A stretch of DNA of 64,000 bases, taken from positions 20,434 to 84,433 of the forward strand of contig CACYME010000034.1 of NCBI GenBank assembly GCA_902775475.1. Direction: 5' to 3'. Below, in pieces: positions 52,958 through 60,670 of the stretch. A model generated the notes under the pieces. The model had not been told where the DNA came from and made no database searches. It saw only the letters and a program-made list of their open reading frames with translations. Origin of the DNA: an uncultured Prevotellaceae bacterium (lineage in GTDB: Bacteria > Bacteroidota > Bacteroidia > Bacteroidales > Bacteroidaceae). Position 1 is the first letter of the stretch. The number at the start of each line of letters is the position of its first letter. The position numbers and the translations under genes were made by a program.

Positions 52958-54328
52958 TCATTTTTCATCTGGGGTTAGGGTCTCTACATCATCAAGTCGG
53001 CCTCCCCACAGATATTTCTTGGTTTCGCGGGCTGCCACGCCGCTGAGCAGCAGGAGGGCCACTAGGTTGGGTATGGCCATGAGGGCGTTCATGCAGTCGG
53101 CAATGTTCCAGATGATGTCGAGGCTGATGATGCTGCCGAAGAACAGGGCAACGATGTAGAGGATGCGGTAGAAGCGGTTGATGCGTCGGCCTTCAATGTA
53201 GTTCACGGCACTTTCGCCATAGTAGCTCCATCCCAGGATGGTGCTGAAGGCGAAAGTGAGAATGCCGAAGGCCAGCAGCGGAGCACCCACGTAAGGAATC
53301 TTTGAGAATGCTACTTTCGTTAGTGCCGCCCCGTCGGCATAGCTGATGTCGGGGTAGGCCAGGATGCTGCTCACGAGTACCAGTCCCGTGAGGGCGCAGA
53401 TGACGACGGTGTCCCAGAACGTGCCGGTGCTGCTGACCAGCGCCTGGCGCACGGGGTTGCGCGTCTGTGCTGCCGCCGCCACGATGGGTGCGCTGCCCAT
53501 GCCGCTCTCGTTCGAGAACAGGCCACGGGCAATGCCGTAGCGGGCGGCCATCATCACCGTTGCTCCCACGAAGCCGCCTCCGGCTGCCGACGGGTTGAAG
53601 GCTGCGCTGACGATGAGCTTCAGGGCAGGCCACACGTAGGCACCGTTCATGCAGAGAATGACCACACAACCAATGACGTAGAGCACGGCCATGAAGGGCA
53701 CCAGCACCGTACAGACTCGGGCGATAGCCTTCACGCCGCCCATGATGACAAGGGCCGTGAGCAGGCAGACGAAGAGTCCCACAATCCAGGTGGGCACGCC
53801 GAAGGTCTCGCTGGCCAGCAGGGCGATGCTGTTGGCTTGCACCGTGCAGCCGATGCCGAACGAGGCGAGCGCCGTGAAGATGGCAAAGAGCAGCGCCAGC
53901 CACTTCATGCCCAGTCCGCGCTCTAAGGCATACATCGGTCCGCCGTAGGTGCGTCCGTCTTCACCTCTTACGCGATATTTTACAGCCAGCAGTCCCTCGG
54001 CATATTTCGTAGACATGCCGAAGATGCCCGTCAGCCAGCACCACAGCACCGCGCCGGGGCCGCCCAGTGCCACGGCCGTTGCCACGCCGACGATGTTGCC
54101 CGTGCCGATGGTGGCGGCCAGTGCCGTGGCCAAGGCCCCGAACTGGCTCACGTCGCCCTCGGCGTTCTTGTCTTTCTGAACAGAAAGGCGGATGCCCGTC
54201 AGCAGTTTACGCTGAGGCACCCGCAAGCGGAAGGTCAGATATACATGCGTACCGAGCAACAGGATAATCATGGGCCATCCCCAGAGGAAGTTGCTCAGCA
54301 GCGAGAAGAGGTCGTTAATGGTGTCCAT
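52958..54328 (-). CDS. Sodium:alanine symporter (AGCS family)
   Basis: Inner-membrane Na+-coupled importer of alanine or glycine. 456 residues, about 11 helices. Family stretches: ATALAATIGTGNIVGVATAVALGGPGA-type signature near residue 70-96, GMSTKYAEGLLAVKYR, GGPMYALERGLGMKW, NESGMGSAPIVAAAAQTRNPVRQ and STILGWSYYGESAVNYI. Single gene, convergent with mrp and sharing its terminator. Confidence 0.93.
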   Translation of the reverse strand: MDTINDLFSLLSNFLWGWPMIILLLGTHVYLTFRLRVPQRKLLTGIRLSVQKDKNAEGDVSQFGALATALAATIGTGNIVGVATAVALGGPGAVLWCWLTGIFGMSTKYAEGLLAVKYRVRGEDGRTYGGPMYALERGLGMKWLALLFAIFTALASFGIGCTVQANSIALLASETFGVPTWIVGLFVCLLTALVIMGGVKAIARVCTVLVPFMAVLYVIGCVVILCMNGAYVWPALKLIVSAAFNPSAAGGGFVGATVMMAARYGIARGLFSNESGMGSAPIVAAAAQTRNPVRQALVSSTGTFWDTVVICALTGLVLVSSILAYPDISYADGAALTKVAFSKIPYVGAPLLAFGILTFAFSTILGWSYYGESAVNYIEGRRINRFYRILYIVALFFGSIISLDIIWNIADCMNALMAIPNLVALLLLSGVAARETKKYLWGGRLDDVETLTPDEK

Positions 54329-54356
54329 AAGTCAGTGTTGGTTGTCTCCTCGGCTC

Positions 54357-56531
54357 TTATTTCAGATAGTCCTCGAAATACTGCGTGATGCGCTCATGTA
54401 GATGCACGCTGGCGTGTCCCATCATGTTGTGACCCTCGCCGGGATAGACGAAGAAGTCGGGCTGCGTGCCAGCCTCTACGCAGGCTTTCAGGAACGAGAG
54501 GGCATGCTGGGGCACGACGGTGGGGTCGTTGTAGCCGATGATAATCTGCAGTTTTCCCTTCAGGTTCTTCGCCTTCGAGATGAGGCTGGTCTTCGCATAG
54601 CCGTCGGGGTTCTGCTGCGGGGTGTCCATGTAGCGCTCGCCGTACATCACCTCGTACCACTGCCAGTCGATGACGGGACCACCGGCCACGCCCACCTTGA
54701 ACACGTCGGGATAGTTGGTCATCAGCGAGATGGTCATGAAGCCGCCGAAGCTCCAGCCGTGTACGCCGAGGCGGTTGCTGTCGACGTAGGGCAGGCTCTT
54801 CAGAAACTCCACGCCCTTCATCTGGTCCTGCATCTCCACTTGGCCCAGCTGGCGGAAGGTGGCCTGCTCAAAGTCGCGGCCACGATGCTGGCTTCCCCGG
54901 TTGTCAAGGATGAAGACGATGTAGCCTTTCTGCGCCATGTAGGTCTCCCAGGTACGGCTGTACCAGTGCCAGGAGGCTTCGACGTTGTGGGCGTGGGGAC
55001 CGCCGTAGACGTAGACCACGGTGGGGTATTTCTTGGCGGGATTGAAGTCGCGCGGCTTCACCATGCGCCAGTAGAGGTCGGTCGTTCCGTCGGCGGCCTT
55101 GATGCTGCCGCTCTCGTAGATGGGCTGCTGATAGTCTTTCCAGGGGTCGGGGGCGGTGAGCAGGCGTTTGCTCTTTCCGTCCTTGGCGTTGACCAGGTCG
55201 ATGTTGTTGGGCGTGGTGGGATTCTGCCACTTGTCGTAGAGCAGGGTGCCTGTGCCCTTGGAGAGCACGCCGCGGTGCACGCCCTCGCCATTGTCGAGCG
55301 GGGTTCGTTTGCCCGTCTTGACGTCAACGGCATAGATGTTGCGCTGCAAGGGGTGCTTCTCGTTGGAGGCGATGATGACGCTCTTGTCCTTCTGGTTGAA
55401 ACCCAGCACGTCGAGCACCACCCACTGTCCGCTGGTGAGCTGCTTGATGCACTCGCCCTTGATGCTATAGAGATAGAGGTGGTTATAGCCGTCTTTCTGG
55501 CTCTGCAGGATGAAGAGGCTGTTGTCCCACGGCAGGAACTGAATGGGGTTCAACGGCTCCACGTATTTGTCGCTGGTCTCGCGGCAGAGTTGATACTCCC
55601 GGTTGCCCGTCTCGGCGTCGTAGCTGACGAGGCGGCAGTCGTTCTGGTCGCGGTTCAGCTCCTGCAGGAAGATGTGCTTCGAGTCGGGGCTCCAGCTGAT
55701 GTTGGTGAAGTAGCAGGTTGGCTGCAACGCTGTTGCAGCATAGTCGACAGGCGGGGTCTGGAGGTAGATGGTTTTGTCGGTGGCGAGGTTGTAGACGCCG
55801 ATGGTGACCACGTGGGTGTTCGTGCCCGCCATGGGGTATTTGTCGGGCTGGTGCTCAGCAATGCGAGGGTCGGTGTCCACCTGCGGATAGTCGGTGACCA
55901 TCGACTGGTCCATGCGGTAGAAAGCCAGACGCTGGCCGTCGGGGCTCCAGAAGGTGCCCTTCTCGATGCCGAACTCGTCGCGGTGGACGCTCTGTCCGTA
56001 GACGATTTCGCGTGAGCCGTCGGTAGAGAGCTGGTGCTTTCCGCCCTGGGCATCGACCACGAAGAGCTGGTTGTCCTGTACGTAGGCGGTGGCTTTCGAC
56101 TGCGGGGCCCAGTCGTTGGCCTGCTGGCCGGAGATGCTGTCCTGCCAGACAATCTGCTTCGTCTTGAAATCGATGAGCACGAAGGCACGGCGGTTGCCCA
56201 CGGCCACGATGGGCTTGTCGGGGTAGGGGAACGTGGCGTTCATCAGGTGTCGGACCTGGCGCACGTCGCCGTCGCTCTCAGCCCATTTGTTGATGTCGTC
56301 GAGCGAGAAGAGCTGGGTCTTCTTACCCGTCTTCGCGTCGATGAGGTTGCACTCCTCCACGTCGGTCTGCACCAGCTGGTCGCCCCACCAGGTGAGGAAC
56401 ATGTTCTGCGGACGCAGACTGTGGTAGTTGCGGCCTCCGAAGTTCAGGTCTTCGAGGGTAAAGAGCTTCTGTGCAGACATCGGTAGGGCTAAAATAGCAA
56501 GCAGAATTAAGAGTGGGAGCTTAGTCTTCAT
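54357..56531 (-). CDS. S9 family prolyl dipeptidyl-peptidase (DPP IV type)
   Basis: Secreted or periplasmic serine peptidase that removes dipeptides, usually X-Pro, from peptides. 724 residues from ATG 56531 (MKTKLPLLILLAILALPMSAQ, signal peptide); the frame runs open further upstream, but that part is a shadow of the neighbouring gene. N-terminal beta-propeller (about 30-490) and alpha/beta hydrolase domain with Ser594 (HGWSFGGF), Asp669 (GYNDPTVV) and His701 (GEGHNMMG). The first 11 nt overlap the end of the THUMP methyltransferase gene. Confidence 0.93.
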   Translation of the reverse strand: MKTKLPLLILLAILALPMSAQKLFTLEDLNFGGRNYHSLRPQNMFLTWWGDQLVQTDVEECNLIDAKTGKKTQLFSLDDINKWAESDGDVRQVRHLMNATFPYPDKPIVAVGNRRAFVLIDFKTKQIVWQDSISGQQANDWAPQSKATAYVQDNQLFVVDAQGGKHQLSTDGSREIVYGQSVHRDEFGIEKGTFWSPDGQRLAFYRMDQSMVTDYPQVDTDPRIAEHQPDKYPMAGTNTHVVTIGVYNLATDKTIYLQTPPVDYAATALQPTCYFTNISWSPDSKHIFLQELNRDQNDCRLVSYDAETGNREYQLCRETSDKYVEPLNPIQFLPWDNSLFILQSQKDGYNHLYLYSIKGECIKQLTSGQWVVLDVLGFNQKDKSVIIASNEKHPLQRNIYAVDVKTGKRTPLDNGEGVHRGVLSKGTGTLLYDKWQNPTTPNNIDLVNAKDGKSKRLLTAPDPWKDYQQPIYESGSIKAADGTTDLYWRMVKPRDFNPAKKYPTVVYVYGGPHAHNVEASWHWYSRTWETYMAQKGYIVFILDNRGSQHRGRDFEQATFRQLGQVEMQDQMKGVEFLKSLPYVDSNRLGVHGWSFGGFMTISLMTNYPDVFKVGVAGGPVIDWQWYEVMYGERYMDTPQQNPDGYAKTSLISKAKNLKGKLQIIIGYNDPTVVPQHALSFLKACVEAGTQPDFFVYPGEGHNMMGHASVHLHERITQYFEDYLK

Positions 56532-58038
56532 CGCCGTTGAATCGTTTGTTGTTTCGTTTGCTGCTGCCCTGACGGTTGAAGCGCTCGTGGCCACCGCGGT
56601 TCTGGTTGTCGTTGCTGCGCTTGTTGCCGCCACCCTTGCCGCCGAAGGCCGGCTTGCGGCGGTCGTCGCCGTCTTTGTTGAAGCGAGGCTTCCGCTCGCC
56701 CCTCTCCTCTCTTCTGTCTCCTCTCTTCTCCTTGACGAACTCATGGCGATGGAAGGTGAACGAGCGGATGTCGCCCTCTTCGTTCTCCTCCTGCTCGGTG
56801 AGGCGCTGCTTGAACTCACGCTCCTTCTTGAAACGGTGGGCCTGAGCCATCTGGCGCTTCTCCTCGTCGGTCTTCACGGTGCCGCCCTCGCTGCGGAACT
56901 GCTTCATCTTGCCGTCGAACATCTGGTATTTGCGCAGCTCGCACTCCAGGCTTCCGTTGTAGAGGGGAATCTTGATGCTGGGCTTCAGGCCAATCTGCTC
57001 GAAGCACTCCTCGCGGTAGGAGAGAATCCAGGCGTCGTTGCCCATGAACTGGTGCTTCAGACGCTCGCCAATCATGCGGTAGGTCTCCAGCAGGTTGGGC
57101 GTAGAGATGCGCTCGCCGTAGGGCGGATTGGTCACGATGATGGCCTTCTCCTGCGGCTGCGTGAAGTCCTTGAAGTCCTGCTGCTCCACGCTGATGCAGT
57201 CGCTGAATCCGGCGGCCTTCACGTTCATGCGGGCGGTGTTCACGGCCTTGAAATCCACGTCGTAGCCGTAGATGTGGTGGGTGAACTCACGCTCCTGCGA
57301 ATCGTCGTTATAGATATGGTCGAAGAGGTCGGCGTCGAAGTCGGGCCACTTCTCGAAGGCATACTCCTTGCGGAAGAGTCCTGGCGCCATGTTGCGGGCG
57401 ATGAGCGCTGCCTCGACGAGGAAGGTGCCACTGCCGCACATGGGGTCGATGAAGTCGGTGTCGCCCTGCCAGCCCGTCATCATGATGATGCCGGCGGCGA
57501 GCACCTCGTTGATGGGTGCCTCGACGCTCTCCTGGCGGTAGCCGCGTCGGTGCAGGCTCTCGCCGCTGCTGTCGAGGCAGAGTGTGCAGTCGTTCTCGGC
57601 AATGTGGATGTGCAGGCGCAGGTCGGGATTGCTCACCGAGATGTTCGGCCGTTTGCCCGTCCGTTCGCGCAGCTGGTCAACGATGGCGTCCTTCACCTTG
57701 TAGCTGACGAACTTCGAGTGGCGGAACTCGTCGGAGAACACCACCGAGTCGACGGCAAACGTCTTGTCGTCGGCCAAATACTCTGTCCAGTCTATCTTCT
57801 TGATTTCCTCGTAGACGTCGTCGGCGCTGCTGGCCTTGAAATGGCGGATGGGCTTCAGGATTTTGATGGCCGTATGCAACTGGAAGTTAGCCCGGTACAT
57901 CAGTTCCTTGTCACCCGTAAACGACACCATGCGTCTACCAATCTGTACGTCGTTGGCCCCCAGTTGAGTCAGCTCTTTCGCCAGGACGGGCTCCAGTCCC
58001 ATGAATGTTTTGGCGATGAGCTCAAAGTTTTGCTCCAT
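56521..58038 (-). CDS. THUMP-domain 23S rRNA (guanine-N2) methyltransferase family protein
   Basis: Class I AdoMet methyltransferase of the RlmL/YpsC group, acting on rRNA. 505 residues from ATG 58038 (MEQNFELIAKTFMGLEPVLA). N-terminal ferredoxin-like and THUMP domains (about 1-150), catalytic domain with DPMCGSGTFLVEAALIARN (motif I), GYDVDFKAVNTARMNVKAAG and TNPPYGER (motif IV). The last 110 residues are a Lys/Arg/Asn/Gly-rich disordered tail (RGERKPRFNKDGDDRR, NRQGSSKRNNKRFNGD), likely for RNA binding. TAnnTTTG at 58076-58069 is its probable promoter box. Confidence 0.9.
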   Translation of the reverse strand: MEQNFELIAKTFMGLEPVLAKELTQLGANDVQIGRRMVSFTGDKELMYRANFQLHTAIKILKPIRHFKASSADDVYEEIKKIDWTEYLADDKTFAVDSVVFSDEFRHSKFVSYKVKDAIVDQLRERTGKRPNISVSNPDLRLHIHIAENDCTLCLDSSGESLHRRGYRQESVEAPINEVLAAGIIMMTGWQGDTDFIDPMCGSGTFLVEAALIARNMAPGLFRKEYAFEKWPDFDADLFDHIYNDDSQEREFTHHIYGYDVDFKAVNTARMNVKAAGFSDCISVEQQDFKDFTQPQEKAIIVTNPPYGERISTPNLLETYRMIGERLKHQFMGNDAWILSYREECFEQIGLKPSIKIPLYNGSLECELRKYQMFDGKMKQFRSEGGTVKTDEEKRQMAQAHRFKKEREFKQRLTEQEENEEGDIRSFTFHRHEFVKEKRGDRREERGERKPRFNKDGDDRRKPAFGGKGGGNKRSNDNQNRGGHERFNRQGSSKRNNKRFNGDED

Positions 58039-58068
58039 TATTGAATGAAAAATAGCTATTTGCGTCTG

Positions 58069-58076
58069 CAAAGGTA
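58069..58076 (-). promoter_or_regulatory. -7 box of the THUMP methyltransferase gene
   Basis: TACCTTTG on the minus strand, 30 nt upstream of the start codon at 58038. No clear TTTG box upstream. Confidence 0.5.
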
Positions 58077-58193
58077 CGAAAGAGTTAGGAGTTAGGTGTT
58101 AGGAGATAGGAGTTTTTGCCCCTCAGTTAATCTTTTTTAACTCATTGCCGTCAACTCCGAATACTTCTCAGATGAGAAATCATTTCTCATTTC

Positions 58194-58853
58194 TCATTTT
58201 TCGCTCCTCGCTCCCAACAAGTGTTGTATTTTGGCCAAGTCCTCGGGGTAGGTGAGCTTGTCGTAATAAGGCGCGTCGAAATCCAGATACACCTTCGACG
58301 TCTCCGGCAGTTGCTGTATGGACTCCGTGAGGGGCGACTCTGCCCTGAAATGCTGCTCGAAGAGAGCAAAGCGGAAAGCCTCTGGCGTGCTCAGCGTGTA
58401 GTATTCCTCGCGGTTCACAATCCACTGTCCGAAGCGGCCCAGGCTGTCGGTAATCTTGCGGGCGCAGGCCGCGGCATCGTAGTCGTCGAGCAGCGTGAAG
58501 AAGCGGTCTATCACACTGGTCTCAACGGCAGGCCTTACGGCATCGACCACCACCAGCTTCTCGCAGGCACTGTGGGTGCGCAGGTAGTCGAGGCCGTTGC
58601 GCTTGGTGCCGTTCAGCGTCGGTCCGCTCCCGGCCACGTCGACGCCAAATTCGCCGACGAGCTCGTCGTGATACTTCGGATGGGCCACCACCAGGATGCC
58701 GTCGGCCAGCTGGCTCCGCTTGCAGGCATCGATGACGTAGCCGATGACCTTGCGGCCGTTCACTTCCACATACTGCTTGGGGATGTTGCTGCCGAATCGC
58801 TCGCCCACGCCCCCGGAGGTAATCATGATGATGTTCTTGTCTGTCTGTTTCAT
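58194..58853 (-). CDS. IspD/TarI-type cytidylyltransferase
   Basis: CTP:alditol or methylerythritol phosphate cytidylyltransferase. 219 residues from ATG 58853 (MKQTDKNIIMITSGGVGERF); the open frame upstream covers the promoter and is rejected. Nucleotide-binding loop SGGVGERFGSNIPKQYVEV, catalytic-type NGTKRNGLDYL and VVDAVRPAVE, and DFDAPYYDKLTYPEDL near the end. It could be the MEP-pathway IspD or a polyol-phosphate transferase such as TarI; the divergence from standard IspD (DAVRP in place of DAARP) leaves both open. A TCATTTC array (58178-58204) runs into its last codons. Confidence 0.75.
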   Translation of the reverse strand: MKQTDKNIIMITSGGVGERFGSNIPKQYVEVNGRKVIGYVIDACKRSQLADGILVVAHPKYHDELVGEFGVDVAGSGPTLNGTKRNGLDYLRTHSACEKLVVVDAVRPAVETSVIDRFFTLLDDYDAAACARKITDSLGRFGQWIVNREEYYTLSTPEAFRFALFEQHFRAESPLTESIQQLPETSKVYLDFDAPYYDKLTYPEDLAKIQHLLGARSEK

Positions 58854-58877
58854 TTCTTTGTTTGCTATCGTGAGGTG

Positions 58878-58908
58878 CAAAGTTACGATTTTTTTCTGGA
58901 ACAGGCAA
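58878..58908 (-). promoter_or_regulatory. Promoter of the cytidylyltransferase gene
   Basis: Minus strand TTG (58908-58906), 20 nt, TAACTTTG (58885-58878), 24 nt before the start codon. Good match to the Bacteroidota form. Confidence 0.7.
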
Positions 58909-59000
58909 GTAAAAACTGCTTTCAAATTGTAAGCACTTTTCTGTGAGTTTTCTAAAAATGGGTCGATTTACCCCCAAAAAAACAGGGGTCTTCTGAAAAA

Positions 59001-59304
59001 AAGTGTTCGCGGCCGAAAATAAGCCAATTTTGAGGGGTGTTCGTAAGTGGCTGGTTCACAACGCTTTTTGCTTAAAATAGAAAAATTTGGCGGTCGATGG
59101 CTCGAAAAAGTCAACGCCGCAGAAAAATTTGGCGTTGACTTTTTTCAAAAAAGCGTTCGTTTGGAAGTGAAAAAAACGGCAAAATTCTCAAAATAGAATG
59201 CACAAAACGGGGTGGAGTGTGCAAAAATCGGGCCTTTTTTCACATTTTTTTTCGCAGCCGACAGTCGCCGAGACGCACAAAACGGTTCGAAAACGCCATT
59301 TTTC
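59001..59304 (+). repeat. Dispersed structured intergenic element, copy D
   Basis: GAAAATAAGCC (59015), stem 1 AAAAAGTCAACGCC (59105-59118) with GGCGTTGACTTTTT (59131-59144), stem 2 TGCACA (59199) with TGTGCA (59218-59223), end block CGCCATTTTTC (59294). Spacings are 95 and 60 nt. The CTTTTGG word is changed (GTGTTCGCGG). AAATTGTAAGCAC occurs as a direct repeat on both sides, at 58924-58936 and 59359-59371. The block 59395-59443 is shared with 27517-27577. No gene is seen between 58926 and 59636. Confidence 0.75.
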
Positions 59305-59585
59305 GTTCTATTTCGCGTCGTCGCCATGACGTTTTTTTGTCGAACTATTTTCTACGAAAAATTGTAAGCACAAAATTTGAGTTTTCATATTTTCTTCAAC
59401 AGCTCGGTTGCCCCAACGTTCTTACGGACTTACCGCAAAGCGGGTGCTCAAAAACTGTGAAAAGCCATCAGAACCCATTCTGCAGAATTGAAAATAAGCC
59501 TGAACTGGGGTGGGTGAGTGCTCCTCAGATTATTAAAAAAAACAAATATAAACGGCAAAAAAGCTGTGTTATCACATAAAATGAT

Positions 59586-59593
59586 TACCTTTG
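59586..59593 (+). promoter_or_regulatory. -7 box of the CDP-alcohol phosphotransferase gene
   Basis: TACCTTTG, 83 nt before the chosen ATG at 59676. Confidence 0.5.
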
Positions 59594-59675
59594 CACACTC
59601 AAAAGAAAACTCAATGCCGAAACAGAGTTTACAAACGTGGCTTCGGCTTCTGAGTATCTGAATGGTTTAGTAAGA

Positions 59676-60638
59676 ATGGATAAGAGTTTCAAACAACTGT
59701 TACAAGAGTCGTTCAAGTCGAACGACACCGAAGAGACGCTCGACGTCTATTTCACCCGCCCCATCGGCCTTGTCTTTGCCCTGATGTGGATAAAGATTGG
59801 CGTCACCCCCAATTTCGTCACCATCCTCTCCATGTTCCTCGGCGCCGGAGCCGGCTTCTGCTTCTACCACACCGAGCTGTGGTGGAACGTCTGTGGTGTC
59901 GTCCTGCTCATGCTGGCCAACTTCTGCGACAGCACCGACGGCCAGATGGCACGTCTGACGAACCACAAGACCGCCATCGGGCGAATGCTCGACGGACTGG
60001 CCAGCGACGTCTGGTTCTTCTTCTGCTACCTGGGCATCGCCCTGCGCCTGTGGAACCAGCCGCTGCCCTTCCAGACGGAATACAACTGGACCTTCTGGGG
60101 ATTCGTGCTCTGCGGCTTCGCCGGCTTCTACTGGCATGCCCGCCAGTGCCAGCTGGCCGACTACTACCGCCAGATACACCTCTATTTTATTAAGGGCGAG
60201 GAGGGCAGCGAGCTGAACAGCACCGAGCAGGAGCAGCGCCTGCTCGACAGCATGCCCAAGCGCAAGATGGGGCCGTTCACCGTGGGCGAGGGCGAGCACT
60301 TCTGGGACTATCTGTTCCACCATTTCTACATCGGCTGGTGCCGCAAGCAGGAGAAGAACACCCCCGAGTTCCAGAAGTTCTTCCGCAAGGTGAAGGCGAA
60401 GTACCCCAGCGCTGCCGACATGCCCCAGCAGCTGCGCCAGGACTTCCGTGCGAAGAGCCTGCCACTGATGTGGATGACGAACACGCTGACCCACAACACC
60501 CGCGCCATCGTCATGTTCATCAGCTGTCTGGTCAACGAACCGTGGATTTATCCCCTTTTCGAAATCACCGTCCTCGCTGCCCTCTACTACTACATGCACT
60601 ACCGGCACGAGACGATGTGCCGGACATTTGAGGTTTGA
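59676..60638 (+). CDS. CDP-alcohol phosphatidyltransferase family protein
   Basis: Membrane enzyme that moves a phospho-alcohol group from a CDP-linked donor; probably in phospholipid or inositol-lipid synthesis. 320 residues from ATG 59676 (MDKSFKQLLQESFKSNDTEE); an upstream GTG at 59637 adds 13 unconserved residues. Several membrane helices. The family motif is DSTDGQMARLTNHKTAIGRM then LDGLASD: D-x2-DG-x2-AR is complete, but the final aspartate stands one residue later than usual. A long soluble insert (about 178-275) separates the last helices. Followed 32 nt later by a DUF5686 gene. Confidence 0.85.
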   Translation: MDKSFKQLLQESFKSNDTEETLDVYFTRPIGLVFALMWIKIGVTPNFVTILSMFLGAGAGFCFYHTELWWNVCGVVLLMLANFCDSTDGQMARLTNHKTAIGRMLDGLASDVWFFFCYLGIALRLWNQPLPFQTEYNWTFWGFVLCGFAGFYWHARQCQLADYYRQIHLYFIKGEEGSELNSTEQEQRLLDSMPKRKMGPFTVGEGEHFWDYLFHHFYIGWCRKQEKNTPEFQKFFRKVKAKYPSAADMPQQLRQDFRAKSLPLMWMTNTLTHNTRAIVMFISCLVNEPWIYPLFEITVLAALYYYMHYRHETMCRTFEV

Positions 60639-60670
60639 GATTTGAGTTTTGAGAATTGAGATTTGCAACG

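Noticed and set aside
56532-56819. N-terminal extension of the S9 peptidase frame
   Set aside because: Ser/Arg/Ala-rich translation antisense-free shadow of the methyltransferase tail; the signal peptide starts at 56531.
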